DNA of 64,000 nucleotides from Chloroflexota bacterium (GCA_009840355.1 VXNZ01000009.1:1-64000), one strand, 5' to 3'. Counted from the first letter of the stretch, positions 51,287 to 61,786 are shown. Numbers and translations are program-made. The notes: generated by a model not told the origin, from the sequence alone.

Positions 51287-52714
51287 TTAGGCGGCAATCG
51301 CCGGTCTCTGTTTCCAGAAGCCGGTCGCCTGCTGGAAGGCGTAGGCGAGTTGCAAGACGGAGAATTCGCTTTGGTGCCGACCTACGATTTGGATGCCGAC
51401 GGGCAAGCCTTCGTCAGTGAAGCCGCAAGGCACGGAGATGGCGGGATGCCCGGTGGCGGTTATGTAGTAGCAGGATCGCATCCAGTCGATGTAAGTGTCC
51501 ATCTGCACGCCGGCGACTTCCGTCAGGTACGGCTGCGTAACATCGAACGGCGGGTGCTGGCTGACCGGGAATACCATAAATTCGTAGGTCTCCATGAACT
51601 TACGGACGCGCTCGTACAGGGCTGCGCGCTTGATTTCGGCGGCGCCAATCTCGGCGGCGGTCAGCTTCATGCCTTGCTCGATGTTCCAGATGACCGTGTC
51701 TTTCATTTGGTCGCGGTGCGTGCGCAGCAGTTCGGCGCGGCTTGCCGCCATGCTCGCCGCGCGCATAGTCATGAATACCTCGTTGGCATCGCTGAAATCG
51801 GGGCACGCTTCATCTATGTCGCAGCCAAGCTCGCCGAAAACTCCGCGCTGGCTCTCGATGACGCTCAGGATGCGCGGGTCAACGGGCAGCCCGTTCATAT
51901 CACTGCTCCACGCGATTCGCACGCCCTCGAAGTCGCGCTCTAGCGAGTGTGTCAGCGGGTTGAAGGAATCGCCTTCGTCTGTCAGGGCGACAGGGCAGCG
52001 CGCGTCCGGACCGGCGATGGCGCTGAGCATTAGGGCGGTGTCCTGCACGGTGCGCGCCATCGGTCCCTGCACCGATAGCAATGTCCAAGGCATGGCGGAT
52101 GGCCAGACCGGAACGCGACCGACGGAGGTGCGAAATCCGACGATGTTGCAGAAGTTCGACGGGTTGCGCAAGGAACCGCCGAGGTCGCTGCCGTCCGCGA
52201 TGGCGACCATGCCGCACGACAGCGCGACCGCCGCACCGCCGCTGCTGCCGCCGCAAGTCTTGGTCAGGTCGTATGGGTTGAGCGTCGTGCCGAAGACTTC
52301 ATTGAATGTCTGCGAGCCTGCGCCGAACTCGGGCGTGTTCGTCTTGCCGACGGAGATCGCGCCCGCTTGCTTCAGACGTTCGACCATCAGCGCGTCCTGC
52401 TCCGGGATGTGGCCGGCGTAGATGGGCGAGCCGTATGTGGTACGCACTCCGGCGGTGTCGGCGAGGTCCTTGTGCGCCACCGGCAAGCCGTGCAATACGC
52501 CCACATCGTCGCCGCGACTCAGCGCAGCATCGGCAGATTTCGCGCCCTCAAGCGCCGTGTCGGGATGATAGGTAACGATAGCGTTGACCTGCGGATTCAC
52601 GCGGTCAATCTGCGCGATATGCGCCTGCATCACCTCTACGCAGGACAGATCTCCGCTGCGAATGCGCTGCGAAAGCTCGACGGCGGTCATGAAATTAATG
52701 TCGGTGGTGGTCAT
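51287..52714 (-). CDS. Amidase signature family enzyme (third, divergent)
   Basis: 475 residues. The triad is intact: K82 (LPVAHKDLADTAG), S157 in CGGSSGGAAVALS and nucleophile S181 in SDLGGSLRNPS. It is only distantly related to the tandem pair at 27726-30562, and is closer to general amidases with aliphatic or aromatic amide substrates. Residue 1 is the ATG at 52714. It is not part of a GatCAB set. The PIN/AbrB pair lies immediately upstream and reads in the same direction. Confidence 0.9.
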   Translation of the reverse strand: MTTTDINFMTAVELSQRIRSGDLSCVEVMQAHIAQIDRVNPQVNAIVTYHPDTALEGAKSADAALSRGDDVGVLHGLPVAHKDLADTAGVRTTYGSPIYAGHIPEQDALMVERLKQAGAISVGKTNTPEFGAGSQTFNEVFGTTLNPYDLTKTCGGSSGGAAVALSCGMVAIADGSDLGGSLRNPSNFCNIVGFRTSVGRVPVWPSAMPWTLLSVQGPMARTVQDTALMLSAIAGPDARCPVALTDEGDSFNPLTHSLERDFEGVRIAWSSDMNGLPVDPRILSVIESQRGVFGELGCDIDEACPDFSDANEVFMTMRAASMAASRAELLRTHRDQMKDTVIWNIEQGMKLTAAEIGAAEIKRAALYERVRKFMETYEFMVFPVSQHPPFDVTQPYLTEVAGVQMDTYIDWMRSCYYITATGHPAISVPCGFTDEGLPVGIQIVGRHQSEFSVLQLAYAFQQATGFWKQRPAIAA

Positions 52715-52748
52715 TGAAACGCTCCGATATGGTAATTTGCTTGTCGTG

Positions 52749-53198
52749 CTACGGAACTATGATTTGCAGGGGCAGGCCGGCGCTTACCCTGCGAAAGTCG
52801 GATTCGTTGAAGGTTACAAGTTGCTCTGCATTGCCTTTCACGGCTGCGTGGGCGATGAGACCGTCGTAGATTGTACCGCCGGTGATGTCCAAGCGAACGA
52901 GTTGTTCCATCGCAGCGATATGTTCGTCTGCTTCAAGCGTTATGATGTCGAAGAATGGCAGCACTCTGTCGGAGATTATCCTCATTACTTGAGATGCGGT
53001 ATATCGCGGACGTCGGTTCATTCCCGTTATAACCTTGTACACTTCGGACAGAGTATGGGAACTTACAATCCCGTCTATTTCGCCGATTTCCGCTCTATGG
53101 AGCCAATCCGAGGCTGCGGTGTGCGAAGGGTGAGTTTCAAGCAGTGCCGGCACAACGACAGAAGTGTCCAGCAATGTTCTCAATAGTCCGTTCGCCAA
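52749..53198 (-). CDS. PIN-domain ribonuclease toxin
   Basis: 149 residues. LLDTSVVVPALLETHPSHTA carries the first Asp (D11), SSHTLSEVYKVITG the Glu, TGGTIYDGLIAHAAVKGN the next Asp, and VTFNESDFRRVS the last acidic position. The start is a TTG at 53198, overlapping the antitoxin gene by 19 bases; later TTG codons are also possible. Partner antitoxin is of AbrB type, a common companion. Confidence 0.87.
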   Translation of the reverse strand: MANGLLRTLLDTSVVVPALLETHPSHTAASDWLHRAEIGEIDGIVSSHTLSEVYKVITGMNRRPRYTASQVMRIISDRVLPFFDIITLEADEHIAAMEQLVRLDITGGTIYDGLIAHAAVKGNAEQLVTFNESDFRRVSAGLPLQIIVP

Positions 53199-53569
53199 TT
53201 CATTCCCCCCATCACATGTATGCTGTACGCCTCACGCCCCCATTTGATTGCGTCTCTGAACGGGTCAAGCACTTCGCCATCGTCATCGCGTAGCGCCTTT
53301 ACTTCTCCGTCCTCATCCCTCATCAACTTGGCGTCATCGTATTCTTCTCCCAGCCAGTCGTCGAACACATCCCAGCGATGCACCAGTACGCCGTCCTTGT
53401 TAACCAGCCTGGGCCGCTCACGGGACGGATGCAGGACGATGGTATCGCCTTTGACATCGGCTTCGATTGCTACCTTGACGCCCGGCTTCAGCCCAAGCTG
53501 CTTGCGGACATCTTTCGGAATGCACACGCGCCCCGAGGCGTCCATCTTCACTTCAAATTTCTTGCCCAT
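53180..53569 (-). CDS. AbrB/MazE-type antitoxin with long C-terminus
   Basis: About 129 residues. Residues 5-45 are a swapped-hairpin AbrB domain (KMDASGRVCIPKDVRKQLGL, PGVKVAIEADVKGD). It is much longer than plain antitoxins: a hydrophilic region rich in Asp and Glu (EEYDDAKLMRDEDGEVKAL) ends in MGGMNWRTDY, probably the toxin-binding part. ATG 53569 has AGGTGG upstream; a GTG at 53578 is possible. It should bind its own promoter. Confidence 0.83.
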   Translation of the reverse strand: MGKKFEVKMDASGRVCIPKDVRKQLGLKPGVKVAIEADVKGDTIVLHPSRERPRLVNKDGVLVHRWDVFDDWLGEEYDDAKLMRDEDGEVKALRDDDGEVLDPFRDAIKWGREAYSIHVMGGMNWRTDY

Positions 53570-53659
53570 CGCGTCCACCTGCTTGGCTCATATTGGTAGG
53601 GTAAATCAACCGCGCCGCTAATCTCATTCTAGCGCACATCACGCCGGCACACTTATGGG

Positions 53660-55213
53660 TTATGTTACTTGCTCCCAGTCACGCAGGACGGTGCGTGCGG
53701 CGTTGTGGCCGGGAGCGCCGGTTACTTCGCCGCCGGGATGGGCGCCGGCGCCGCAGATGTATAGCCCTTCTATCGGCGTGCGGTAGCCTGAGATACTGCG
53801 GCTCCCACGCCCCGCGAACATTTGCTGCGAGGTGATGTCCAAGTGGCGGATGTTGCCGTCGGTCAAGCCTACGCGCTCTTCGAGTTCCACCGGCGTGAAG
53901 AGTTCCCAGTCTAGCAGCACATCGCGGAAGTTCGGCGCGTACTGCGCTATCGTGTCGATTAGGTGCTCGCCTACGGCGTGGCGCGCTTCCTGCCAAGTGC
54001 CCTCGCGCAACCGGACCGGCGCGTACATCGACCAGACGGACATCACATGCTTGCCGGGCGGAGTGAGCGTGTCGTCATAAACTGTCGGAATCTGGACGAA
54101 CATTATTGGGCTACCGGACGGCCTGCCCGACTTGACGTCATCCCAACTTCGCTCGAAGTATTCGACCGAAGGGCAGATGCGAGTGTACGCCAGCGCCTTA
54201 GGGTCGTAGTCCTGCCCAAGGTACGCCGAGAAGTCCGGCAGCTCGTCCAATGCGGCGTGAAACTTGAGGAATCCCGTATTCGTCTTGGCGCGGCGGATGT
54301 CGTTCAGCAGCGGAGACGGCACATCGTCTGTGTCCATGAGTGACAGGAATGTGCGCTTGGGGTCGGCATTGGACAGCACGGCGTCCGCGTGGATGCGCTC
54401 GCCGTCGGCGAGTAGAACGCCGTTTGCTCTGCCGTTGGTCGTAAGTATCTGCCGCACTTCGGTGTTCAGGCGGATTTCCACGCCGTGCGCCTCTGCGGAG
54501 CGCGCCATCGCCTGCGTGATTGCGCCCATGCCGCCCTTCGGAATGCCGAAGTTCTCATCAGGCGTAAGAATGTCGCTACGAATGTAGCCGACTGCCATGA
54601 TGCTGCCGGGCGCTCGCACATCGCCCGCGTCCTGCGCGTCTATGAAGCTGGCTCGCACCAGCGGCGACTCGAAGTGTTCTTCCACGAGGTCCTTCATGCT
54701 GCCGGTGAGCATGCGCTCGAAGATAGGTTCGTCGGGCGTGCCGCGCACATCGGCGGCGATCTCCGCCAGCGTGGGCGGGTCCGTCAGGAAGTAACGCAGG
54801 ATGATGCCGCCTGCCCGCTCCCAGAACGCCACCCATTCGTGGTAGCGCGCGCCGTCCGCCGGGGATATGCGCGCGATGCTCTCCGCGGTGCGCTCGTCGT
54901 CGTGCCAGCGCATAATATGATTGCCTCCTGGCAAAGGGCTGAAGCTCACGGGGTCCATCTCGTATATCTCAAGCCCATGCTTACGGAGTTCTAGGTCGTT
55001 GATGACTTTCTCCTGCAGCATGTGGCAGATGTACGAGCAACTTGAGACCCGGAATCCGGGGAACAGTTCTTCCGTGATGCACGCGCCGCCAACGAAGTCG
55101 CGGCGTTCCAGCACCAATACGCTGTTGCCCTGCCGCGCGAGGTAGTTCGCGGCGACTAGCCCGTTGTGCCCGCCGCCAACGATGATTGCCGAGTATTGCG
55201 CTTGCGCTGCCAT
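53660..55213 (-). CDS. FAD-dependent phytoene-desaturase-like oxidoreductase (PYROXD2 type)
   Basis: 517 residues. The FAD fold AIIVGGGHNGLVAANYLARQ begins the protein, followed by VLERRDFVGGACITEELFPG. The C-terminal FAD motif is GLYICGAGAHPGGEVTGAPG, then HNAARTVLRD. This organisation is that of the NAD(P)/FAD oxidoreductases related to CrtI and to the mitochondrial PYROXD2. There are no carotenoid genes nearby, so a carotenoid role is unlikely. It diverges from the LhgO-like gene, both being FAD oxidoreductases. Confidence 0.85.
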   Translation of the reverse strand: MAAQAQYSAIIVGGGHNGLVAANYLARQGNSVLVLERRDFVGGACITEELFPGFRVSSCSYICHMLQEKVINDLELRKHGLEIYEMDPVSFSPLPGGNHIMRWHDDERTAESIARISPADGARYHEWVAFWERAGGIILRYFLTDPPTLAEIAADVRGTPDEPIFERMLTGSMKDLVEEHFESPLVRASFIDAQDAGDVRAPGSIMAVGYIRSDILTPDENFGIPKGGMGAITQAMARSAEAHGVEIRLNTEVRQILTTNGRANGVLLADGERIHADAVLSNADPKRTFLSLMDTDDVPSPLLNDIRRAKTNTGFLKFHAALDELPDFSAYLGQDYDPKALAYTRICPSVEYFERSWDDVKSGRPSGSPIMFVQIPTVYDDTLTPPGKHVMSVWSMYAPVRLREGTWQEARHAVGEHLIDTIAQYAPNFRDVLLDWELFTPVELEERVGLTDGNIRHLDITSQQMFAGRGSRSISGYRTPIEGLYICGAGAHPGGEVTGAPGHNAARTVLRDWEQVT

Positions 55214-55391
55214 TTCTTTGTCCCTTTCCTATTTCGTGTACCAACTATGATTAGACTATCACGACGATGGACAATGTGGAACTTGCGGAGGAACTTACAT
55301 TGATAGACAGGATATGCAGGATGATACGGGACAAGATACGCGGCTATGTTACAATCGCTAAACATCGCGGGAATGTGCTACAGGAGAGATT

Positions 55392-56612
55392 ATGAGCTTT
55401 CAGAATAGTTATGACATTGCGGTAATTGGCGCGGGCATTATTGGGCTTGCGACGGCTATGCGGCTGGCGGAGGAATACCCGCGCTACAAGATAGTCGTGC
55501 TGGAGAAGGACGGCGAGGTCGCGCAGCACCAGACCGGGCACAACAGCGGCGTCATCCACGCGGGCATCTACTACGCGCCAGGCTCGCAGAAGGCGAATTT
55601 CTGCTCGACCGGCGGCAGGCTGCTGCGCCAGTTCTGCGACGAGCGCGGCATCGAATACGAGATGTGCGGCAAGGTCATCGTAGCCATCACGGATGAGGAA
55701 GTGCCGCGACTGCAAGACCTGTTCGAGCGCGGCACGGCGAACGGCGCGGAGGGGCTGGAGATGATTGGTCCGGAGCGCCTCGCCGAGCTTGAGCCGTATG
55801 CCGCCGGAGTGCAAGCGATATTCTCGCCAAACACGGGCATCATCGACTTCAAGAAGGTATCGCAGGCTTACGCCATCGAGTTTGGCGAGAACGGCGGCGA
55901 CCTGATGCTGAACACGGCAGTGCACGGCATCACGCGACGAGACGGGCAGATGTATCTCGAAACATCGCGCGGCGATATTACGGCGCGGCATATCATCAAC
56001 TGCGCGGGGCTGCAAGCCGACAAGGTGGCGCGGATGACGGGCGCAGAGCCGGGGCTGCGCATTATCCCGTTCCGCGGCGAGTATTTTTCCATCAAGCCGG
56101 AGCGCCAGTATCTCGTGCGCAGCCTGATATACCCTGTGCCCGACCCTAGCTTGCCGTTCCTCGGCGTGCATTTCACCAAGCGCATCACCGGCGGCGTGGA
56201 AGCGGGCCCCAACGCGGTGCTCGCATTCGCGCGCGAGGGCTACACGAAGACGAGCTTCAATCTGGGCGAGGCGTTCGAGACGCTGACATATCCCGGTTTC
56301 TGGAAGATGTCGCTGACGCACTGGAAAAGCGGCATAGATGAGCAGCATCGCTCGTTGCGAAAGTCGCTGTTCCTGACATCGCTGCAGACGCTCGTGCCGT
56401 CGATAGAGATGGACGACCTCAGCGAGCCGGGCGCAGGCGTGCGTGCGCAGGCGGTCGATAGCAACGGTAACTTGCTGCAAGACTTCGCCATATCCGAGAC
56501 GGAAAACGCGATCCATGTGCTAAGCGCGCCATCCCCCGGCGCCACTTCTTCGCTGACGATTAGCCGATATATCGTAGATATGGCGGTGGGGGCGTTTGGG
56601 CTGGAGGGGTAG
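55392..56612 (+). CDS. lhgO: L-2-hydroxyglutarate oxidase (LhgO-like)
   Basis: 406 residues of the DAO superfamily. It begins YDIAVIGAGIIGLATAMRLA and carries the family hallmark HQTGHNSGVIHAGIYYAPGS, plus NCAGLQADKVARMTG and RGEYFSIKPERQYLVRSLIY. LhgO oxidises L-2-hydroxyglutarate to 2-oxoglutarate with electrons passing to the membrane quinone or oxygen. The C-terminal PGATSSLTISRYIVDMAVG closes the FAD site. It may be co-transcribed with the small membrane-protein gene five bases downstream. Confidence 0.9.
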   Translation: MSFQNSYDIAVIGAGIIGLATAMRLAEEYPRYKIVVLEKDGEVAQHQTGHNSGVIHAGIYYAPGSQKANFCSTGGRLLRQFCDERGIEYEMCGKVIVAITDEEVPRLQDLFERGTANGAEGLEMIGPERLAELEPYAAGVQAIFSPNTGIIDFKKVSQAYAIEFGENGGDLMLNTAVHGITRRDGQMYLETSRGDITARHIINCAGLQADKVARMTGAEPGLRIIPFRGEYFSIKPERQYLVRSLIYPVPDPSLPFLGVHFTKRITGGVEAGPNAVLAFAREGYTKTSFNLGEAFETLTYPGFWKMSLTHWKSGIDEQHRSLRKSLFLTSLQTLVPSIEMDDLSEPGAGVRAQAVDSNGNLLQDFAISETENAIHVLSAPSPGATSSLTISRYIVDMAVGAFGLEG

Positions 56613-56617
56613 CGCAA

Positions 56618-57118
56618 TTGGCGGCAAGCGAAAGAGGTGAGGGTGAAAGACCAAGACGAGCGTCCGTATGGAGCGTCTCCGAGGGATGGTTGACAGCGTA
56701 CTTCGCGCTGTTCACAGTCCAGTTCGTCACCGGCGTATCTCTGGTAGTCTGGTATGAAACGGCAGTTGTAACGCGAGACAGCCCTACTGAAACACTGATG
56801 AATGTCTTGTGGAGAGCCGGAGTTATCCCGATTCTATCCGCATCTACATCGTACATATTCGCAGAGGGAGGACGGCTTACTATGGTCATATCCAACTGGG
56901 TGGAGAGAAAACTGGAGGAGCGCGAGCAAAAGCGCGCGCAGGCGTTGATTGAACAAGGGCGCAAAGAGGGCATCGAGATAGGACGTGAGGAAGGCATTGA
57001 GGTGGGGCGTGAGGAGGGCATTGAGATAGGACGCACCCTTGAGCGCGAGCGAATTGCTGAAGAAGCTAACGGTTATGGCTCCGACGAATCTCCTAGTGCG
57101 GATGGCAAGAAAGAATAG
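56618..57118 (+). CDS. Two-span membrane protein with EGIEIGREEG repeats
   Basis: 166 residues, paralogue of 12831-13349. A head of 16 residues is followed by VWSVSEGWLTAYFALFTVQF and GVSLVVWYETAVV (span 1), then VLWRAGVIPILSASTSYIF (span 2), and ISNWVERKLEEREQKRAQAL leading into EGIEIGREEGIEVGREEG repeats and an acidic tail. TTG 56618 gives a head equal in length to that of the paralogue. The stop is followed in the same frame by a truncated second copy of the tail. Function unknown; charged heptad-like repeats suggest a helical stalk. Confidence 0.68.
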   Translation: MAASERGEGERPRRASVWSVSEGWLTAYFALFTVQFVTGVSLVVWYETAVVTRDSPTETLMNVLWRAGVIPILSASTSYIFAEGGRLTMVISNWVERKLEEREQKRAQALIEQGRKEGIEIGREEGIEVGREEGIEIGRTLERERIAEEANGYGSDESPSADGKKE

Positions 57119-57328
57119 AGATTTACTGGAAGCCGGGGTATTGAGTCTATTATATCCAACTGGGTTGAACGAAAGTTGGAAGAGCACCGGATAAAGCGCG
57201 AGAAGGCGTTGATACAGCAAGGCATTGAGATAGACTTCGAGAAGGGGCGCGCGTACGAGCGAGAGTTGCGCAACGGCAATAACAACGGGGCAGGCGATGA
57301 TGATCCGCTATTGAAAGATGCCGAGTAG
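57119..57328 (+). pseudogene. In-frame tail duplicate of the EG-repeat membrane protein
   Basis: Directly after the stop of the previous gene, and in the same frame, 70 codons encode a second version of its distal half: ISNWVERKLEEHRIKREKAL, IQQGIEIDFEKGRAYERELR and an acidic end. DNA identity to 56890-56965 is obvious (ATATCCAACTGGGT in both). No signal for separate translation is visible, so it is a degenerated tandem duplication, or the extended product if the TAG at 57116 is read through. Confidence 0.6.
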
Positions 57329-57398
57329 CCGTTGACGCGCAATTGATACACAGCGCGAAATCGATGTAGTTTGAGATAGATTTAGGAGGGAATTAACT

Positions 57399-58337
57399 AT
57401 GAAAATCGCATACGCATTCCGGCGCAGCACATATTACCCGTTCGAGGCGGGCGCGGCGTGGTCGCTGCCCGATGAGCGCGCGCTGTCCGACTACCTCGGC
57501 AAGGTGCGCGACATCGGCTTCGACGGCATCGAGCTTGGGCTGGACAACTTTTTGTCCGGATCGTCCAACGGCGGGCTTGAGGTTGATGAGAGCAGAGTCA
57601 ATGAGGTGAAAAAGCGACTTGACGACAATGGCACGCCTTGCGTAGCCATTCGCGCGGGCGGCGCGCTGTGCTATCCGCAAACTGCCGCGCACAACCGCAA
57701 GCGGCTGGAGAAGTCGGTGGAGGTGGCATCTGCGCTGGGCGCGGACATCGTGAACACGGCGCTCAGCGGTCCGCCGCAGAACCGCATGCTCGACACGGGA
57801 CCTTCCGGCGCGCCGGAGTCTCACGGCTCCAGCCAGATGGCATCGCAGGAAGACTTTATCCGCACGGCAAAGGCGCTACGCGAAGTTGGCGCTATGGCGG
57901 GCGACAACGGCATCGACATCACCATCGAGGTGCACCAGCATTCCATCGCGGACAACAGTTGGTCAACACTGCACCTGCTGGAACTTGCCGACAGCCCATT
58001 CGTCCACGCCAACCCGGACCTCGGCAACGTGCTATGGAACTACGACGAGCCTGAAGAGACAATGGAGCAGTGCATAAGCGCGCTGGCGGCGCACTCCAAG
58101 TACTGGCACTGCAAGTCGCTGAATCGCGTGCATGTGCCGGAGCTTGACCACTCCTACTACATCCGCGTCCCCCTGCCGGACGGCGATATAGACTATCGCT
58201 TCGCCATTTCCGCAATGGTCGAGGCCGGCTACGACGGCTACTTCGCCCTGGAGGGCACGAACACCGGCGACCAGCTGTACAAGGACAGGCGTAGCGTCAA
58301 TTATGTGCGCGGCATTCTGGCGGAGCTGGAAGCCTAG
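57399..58337 (+). CDS. Sugar phosphate isomerase/epimerase family TIM-barrel protein
   Basis: 312 residues of the xylose-isomerase-like TIM-barrel family (PF01261). Metal ligands are likely the glutamate in DITIEVHQHSIADN, the aspartate/asparagine in ANPDLGN, and the histidine in YWHCKSLNR, with the last Glu in YFALEGTN. It may act on keto-sugars or inositols. ATG 57399 follows AGGAGGG by about eight bases. It is separate from the preceding membrane-protein gene and convergent with a truncated HEPN gene. Confidence 0.83.
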   Translation: MKIAYAFRRSTYYPFEAGAAWSLPDERALSDYLGKVRDIGFDGIELGLDNFLSGSSNGGLEVDESRVNEVKKRLDDNGTPCVAIRAGGALCYPQTAAHNRKRLEKSVEVASALGADIVNTALSGPPQNRMLDTGPSGAPESHGSSQMASQEDFIRTAKALREVGAMAGDNGIDITIEVHQHSIADNSWSTLHLLELADSPFVHANPDLGNVLWNYDEPEETMEQCISALAAHSKYWHCKSLNRVHVPELDHSYYIRVPLPDGDIDYRFAISAMVEAGYDGYFALEGTNTGDQLYKDRRSVNYVRGILAELEA

Positions 58338-58627
58338 CCGCTTCTTCTGATGTCCAGTAGCACATAGATAGCGAAGGCGCGGCGGTCTCTGCGCGGCACG
58401 CTGTTGAAGAGATTGATGAGGTCTTCCGCGTCAGTGATGTCATGGACAACCTTGGACTTGTGGAAAGTGGCGTCAGGGTCGTAGTCCGCGCTGTGTCGAA
58501 GCGATTGCATATCGACGAACACTTTGGCGAACTCTTGGATTTCATATGATGTGCGGGCCTGATGGCACAGCAACCGCGGCGCAATGAGCGGGTGGATTTC
58601 GGGAAAAGTCCAAAAACGGGTTAACAA
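58334..58627 (-). pseudogene. Truncated HEPN-like gene next to the 16S promoter
   Basis: 97 codons, from a TTG near 58627, with PLIAPRLLCHQARTSYEIQE, VDMQSLRHSADYDPDATF and SVPRRDRRAFAIYVLLDI. I recognise the RHSADYDP type of C-terminal region of HEPN-like toxin proteins. The expected N-terminal half would have to lie where the 16S rRNA promoter now is. It therefore appears cut off by that region. Whether the remainder is translated is unknown. Confidence 0.55.
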
Positions 58628-58631
58628 ATCG

Positions 58632-58660
58632 TTGACAAGGGATAGATGCTAGTGTAATCT
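58632..58660 (+). promoter_or_regulatory. 16S rRNA promoter
   Basis: Perfect TTGACA (58632-58637), 17 bases, TAATCT (58655-58660). Transcription should start near 58667, just ahead of the left strand of the 16S processing stem (58683-58713). It is the best-matching promoter on the plus strand, as expected for an rRNA gene. Confidence 0.85.
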
Positions 58661-58682
58661 ATCTTTTACCGCAATCGCGGAA

Positions 58683-58713
58683 GCACCTTAACAACTGGAT
58701 AGTGGAAGTGAAC
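58683..58713 (+). other. Left arm of the 16S rRNA processing stem
   Basis: Thirty-one bases beginning GCACCTTAACAACTGGATAG pair with 60410-60440 (beginning GTTCGTTTCCACTATCCAGC), with two G-U pairs, one A-C mismatch and one two-base internal loop. It closes the 16S precursor so that RNase III can release it on its own. Confidence 0.8.
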
Positions 58714-58717
58714 ACAC

Positions 58718-60612
<1,895 letters not shown>

Positions 60613-60688
60613 GGGGCTGTAGCTCATCCGGGAGAGCGCCTGCTTTGCAAGCAGGAGGTAAGGGGTTCAAGTCCCCTCAGCTCCACCA
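60613..60688 (+). tRNA. tRNA-Ala (anticodon TGC)
   Basis: 76 bases from GGGGCTGTAGCTC to GCTCCACCA, CCA included in the gene. The acceptor stem GGGGCTG/CAGCTCC, anticodon stem CCTGC/GCAGG around loop TTTGCAA (anticodon 60646-60648), and T arm AGGGGTTCAAGTCCCCT fold normally. It lies downstream of the 16S processing stem, in the position often held by the Ile/Ala spacer tRNAs, but no 23S gene follows. Confidence 0.97.
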
Positions 60689-60802
60689 CACTTCACTAAG
60701 TCGAGAACTTTCACCCTGTGCGTCAAGTTGGACGTGTAGCATTGCAAGCAGGGTGCCCCAATGACTTCGCGTGCTGGGGATTCCCAACGAAATCATCCTG
60801 AA

Positions 60803-60836
60803 TCAACAGATATGCAATGTTCTACATATCTGTTGA
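60803..60836. promoter_or_regulatory. 12-bp inverted repeat upstream of the HTH-NYN gene
   Basis: TCAACAGATATG (60803-60814) and CATATCTGTTGA (60825-60836) are exact inverted copies separated by ten bases. A third TCAAC half-site (60845-60849) forms another inverted pair with GTTGA (60832-60836). TTGACT, a possible -35, overlaps the right arm. No T run follows, so an operator for the HTH protein is likelier than a terminator. Confidence 0.6.
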
Positions 60837-60888
60837 CTAATGCATCAACCCCTGCTAGCCTTACATAGAATCAGACATTCGGGGATGG

Positions 60889-61650
60889 GTGAACAGAATG
60901 GCGCCAGCGAGACTAGGGAAGTACCAATTCAGACCTGACAGTATTGTCAGGTTGCGCAAGCGTATGAACTTGACACAGACAAAGATGGCTGAACTCATTG
61001 GAGTGCCTGCTAACACGCTCTCCCGCTGGGAAACCGGCGCTACAACACCGGATGCGGACTCCCTAGCCGCGATCTATTCCATTGCCATGGACAATGATAT
61101 TACTCCGAGTTTCTTCCAAAGGAGAAAGCCTGTGCACACATCCAACAAGAATAGGGACAGGCTCGTAGTCATGTGGGACTTTCAGAACTACTCTGCATCA
61201 GCCCTTCAGGTCCCTCACATTGATTCCTCAATACGCTGGGAGATCAGACGCCCGCTCAAGAGAGCTTCCTTCCAACTCTTCAAGGCTTTCGCGAGCCCAA
61301 ATCAACCCGATGCGACGAATGGACTTATCGAACTCGGCTGGCGTGTCTTTGAGGACGATCACGACTTGGATGGGGAGATCGTTGAACAGGCAAAGAGCGA
61401 CTGCGGCCAAGATCCAAGCCACACTACGCTGGCGCTGATTTCAAACGACGGGGACTACGTCGAACTGATACAGGATCTGTCAGAACTTGGAGTTGATGTG
61501 TATTTGTTCACATCGCTATCCGGTTACAACCAAAGACTTGTGGCTGCCGTCGGCAAGAAGCGTTGGAAAAGACTGCCATCTTCTTGGGCTTATACATTAA
61601 TGGGCCGAGCGAGCTCGGTGAGCAATCCCGGAGGCACTGTTCGACGCTAG
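60889..61650 (+). CDS. HTH (XRE) - NYN nuclease domain fusion protein
   Basis: 253 residues. Residues 15-75 form a Cro/CI-type helix-turn-helix (IVRLRKRMNLTQTKMAELIG, NTLSRWETGATTPDADSLAA). Residues 90-230 match the NYN domain of PIN-like RNases (LabA group): RLVVMWDFQNYSAS with the first Asp, a middle acidic EDDHDLDGEIVEQAKSDC, TTLALISNDGDYVELIQDLS with the SNDGDY catalytic pair, and LGVDVYLFTSLSGYN. NYN proteins cut RNA; the HTH suggests DNA binding or autoregulation. A 12-bp palindrome lies upstream. GTG 60889 and ATG 60898 are both possible starts. It follows tRNA-Ala in the rRNA locus. Confidence 0.82.
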   Translation: MNRMAPARLGKYQFRPDSIVRLRKRMNLTQTKMAELIGVPANTLSRWETGATTPDADSLAAIYSIAMDNDITPSFFQRRKPVHTSNKNRDRLVVMWDFQNYSASALQVPHIDSSIRWEIRRPLKRASFQLFKAFASPNQPDATNGLIELGWRVFEDDHDLDGEIVEQAKSDCGQDPSHTTLALISNDGDYVELIQDLSELGVDVYLFTSLSGYNQRLVAAVGKKRWKRLPSSWAYTLMGRASSVSNPGGTVRR

Positions 61651-61678
61651 GACAAGATATTCCAGTACGGCGGGCAAC

Positions 61679-61698
61679 GGGATTTGTGAAATCGTCTT
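61679..61698. repeat. Solo end of the 17-bp terminal-inverted-repeat family
   Basis: GGGATTTGTGAAATCGTCTT equals the right end of the element at 11253-11391. No matching left end is found upstream within the HTH-NYN gene, so this is a fragment. It lies 29 bases after that gene's stop. Confidence 0.7.
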
Positions 61699-61786
61699 CA
61701 TCCATCATTTCCTTCCCGTCGCTTCCCTACCGCAGGACGCCGCCCCCACATCTACTTGCAATTGGCACACTGGGAGAAGCGCCGCC

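Noticed and set aside
55344-56516. A 390-codon minus-strand frame opposite lhgO
   Set aside because: Very rich in Arg, His and Ala with no domain, typical of an antisense shadow of a GC-rich gene.
56960-57050. CRISPR-like short repeats
   Set aside because: The repeats GGCATTGAGATAGGACGTGA are within a coding frame (EGIEIGREEG) without unique spacers of even length.
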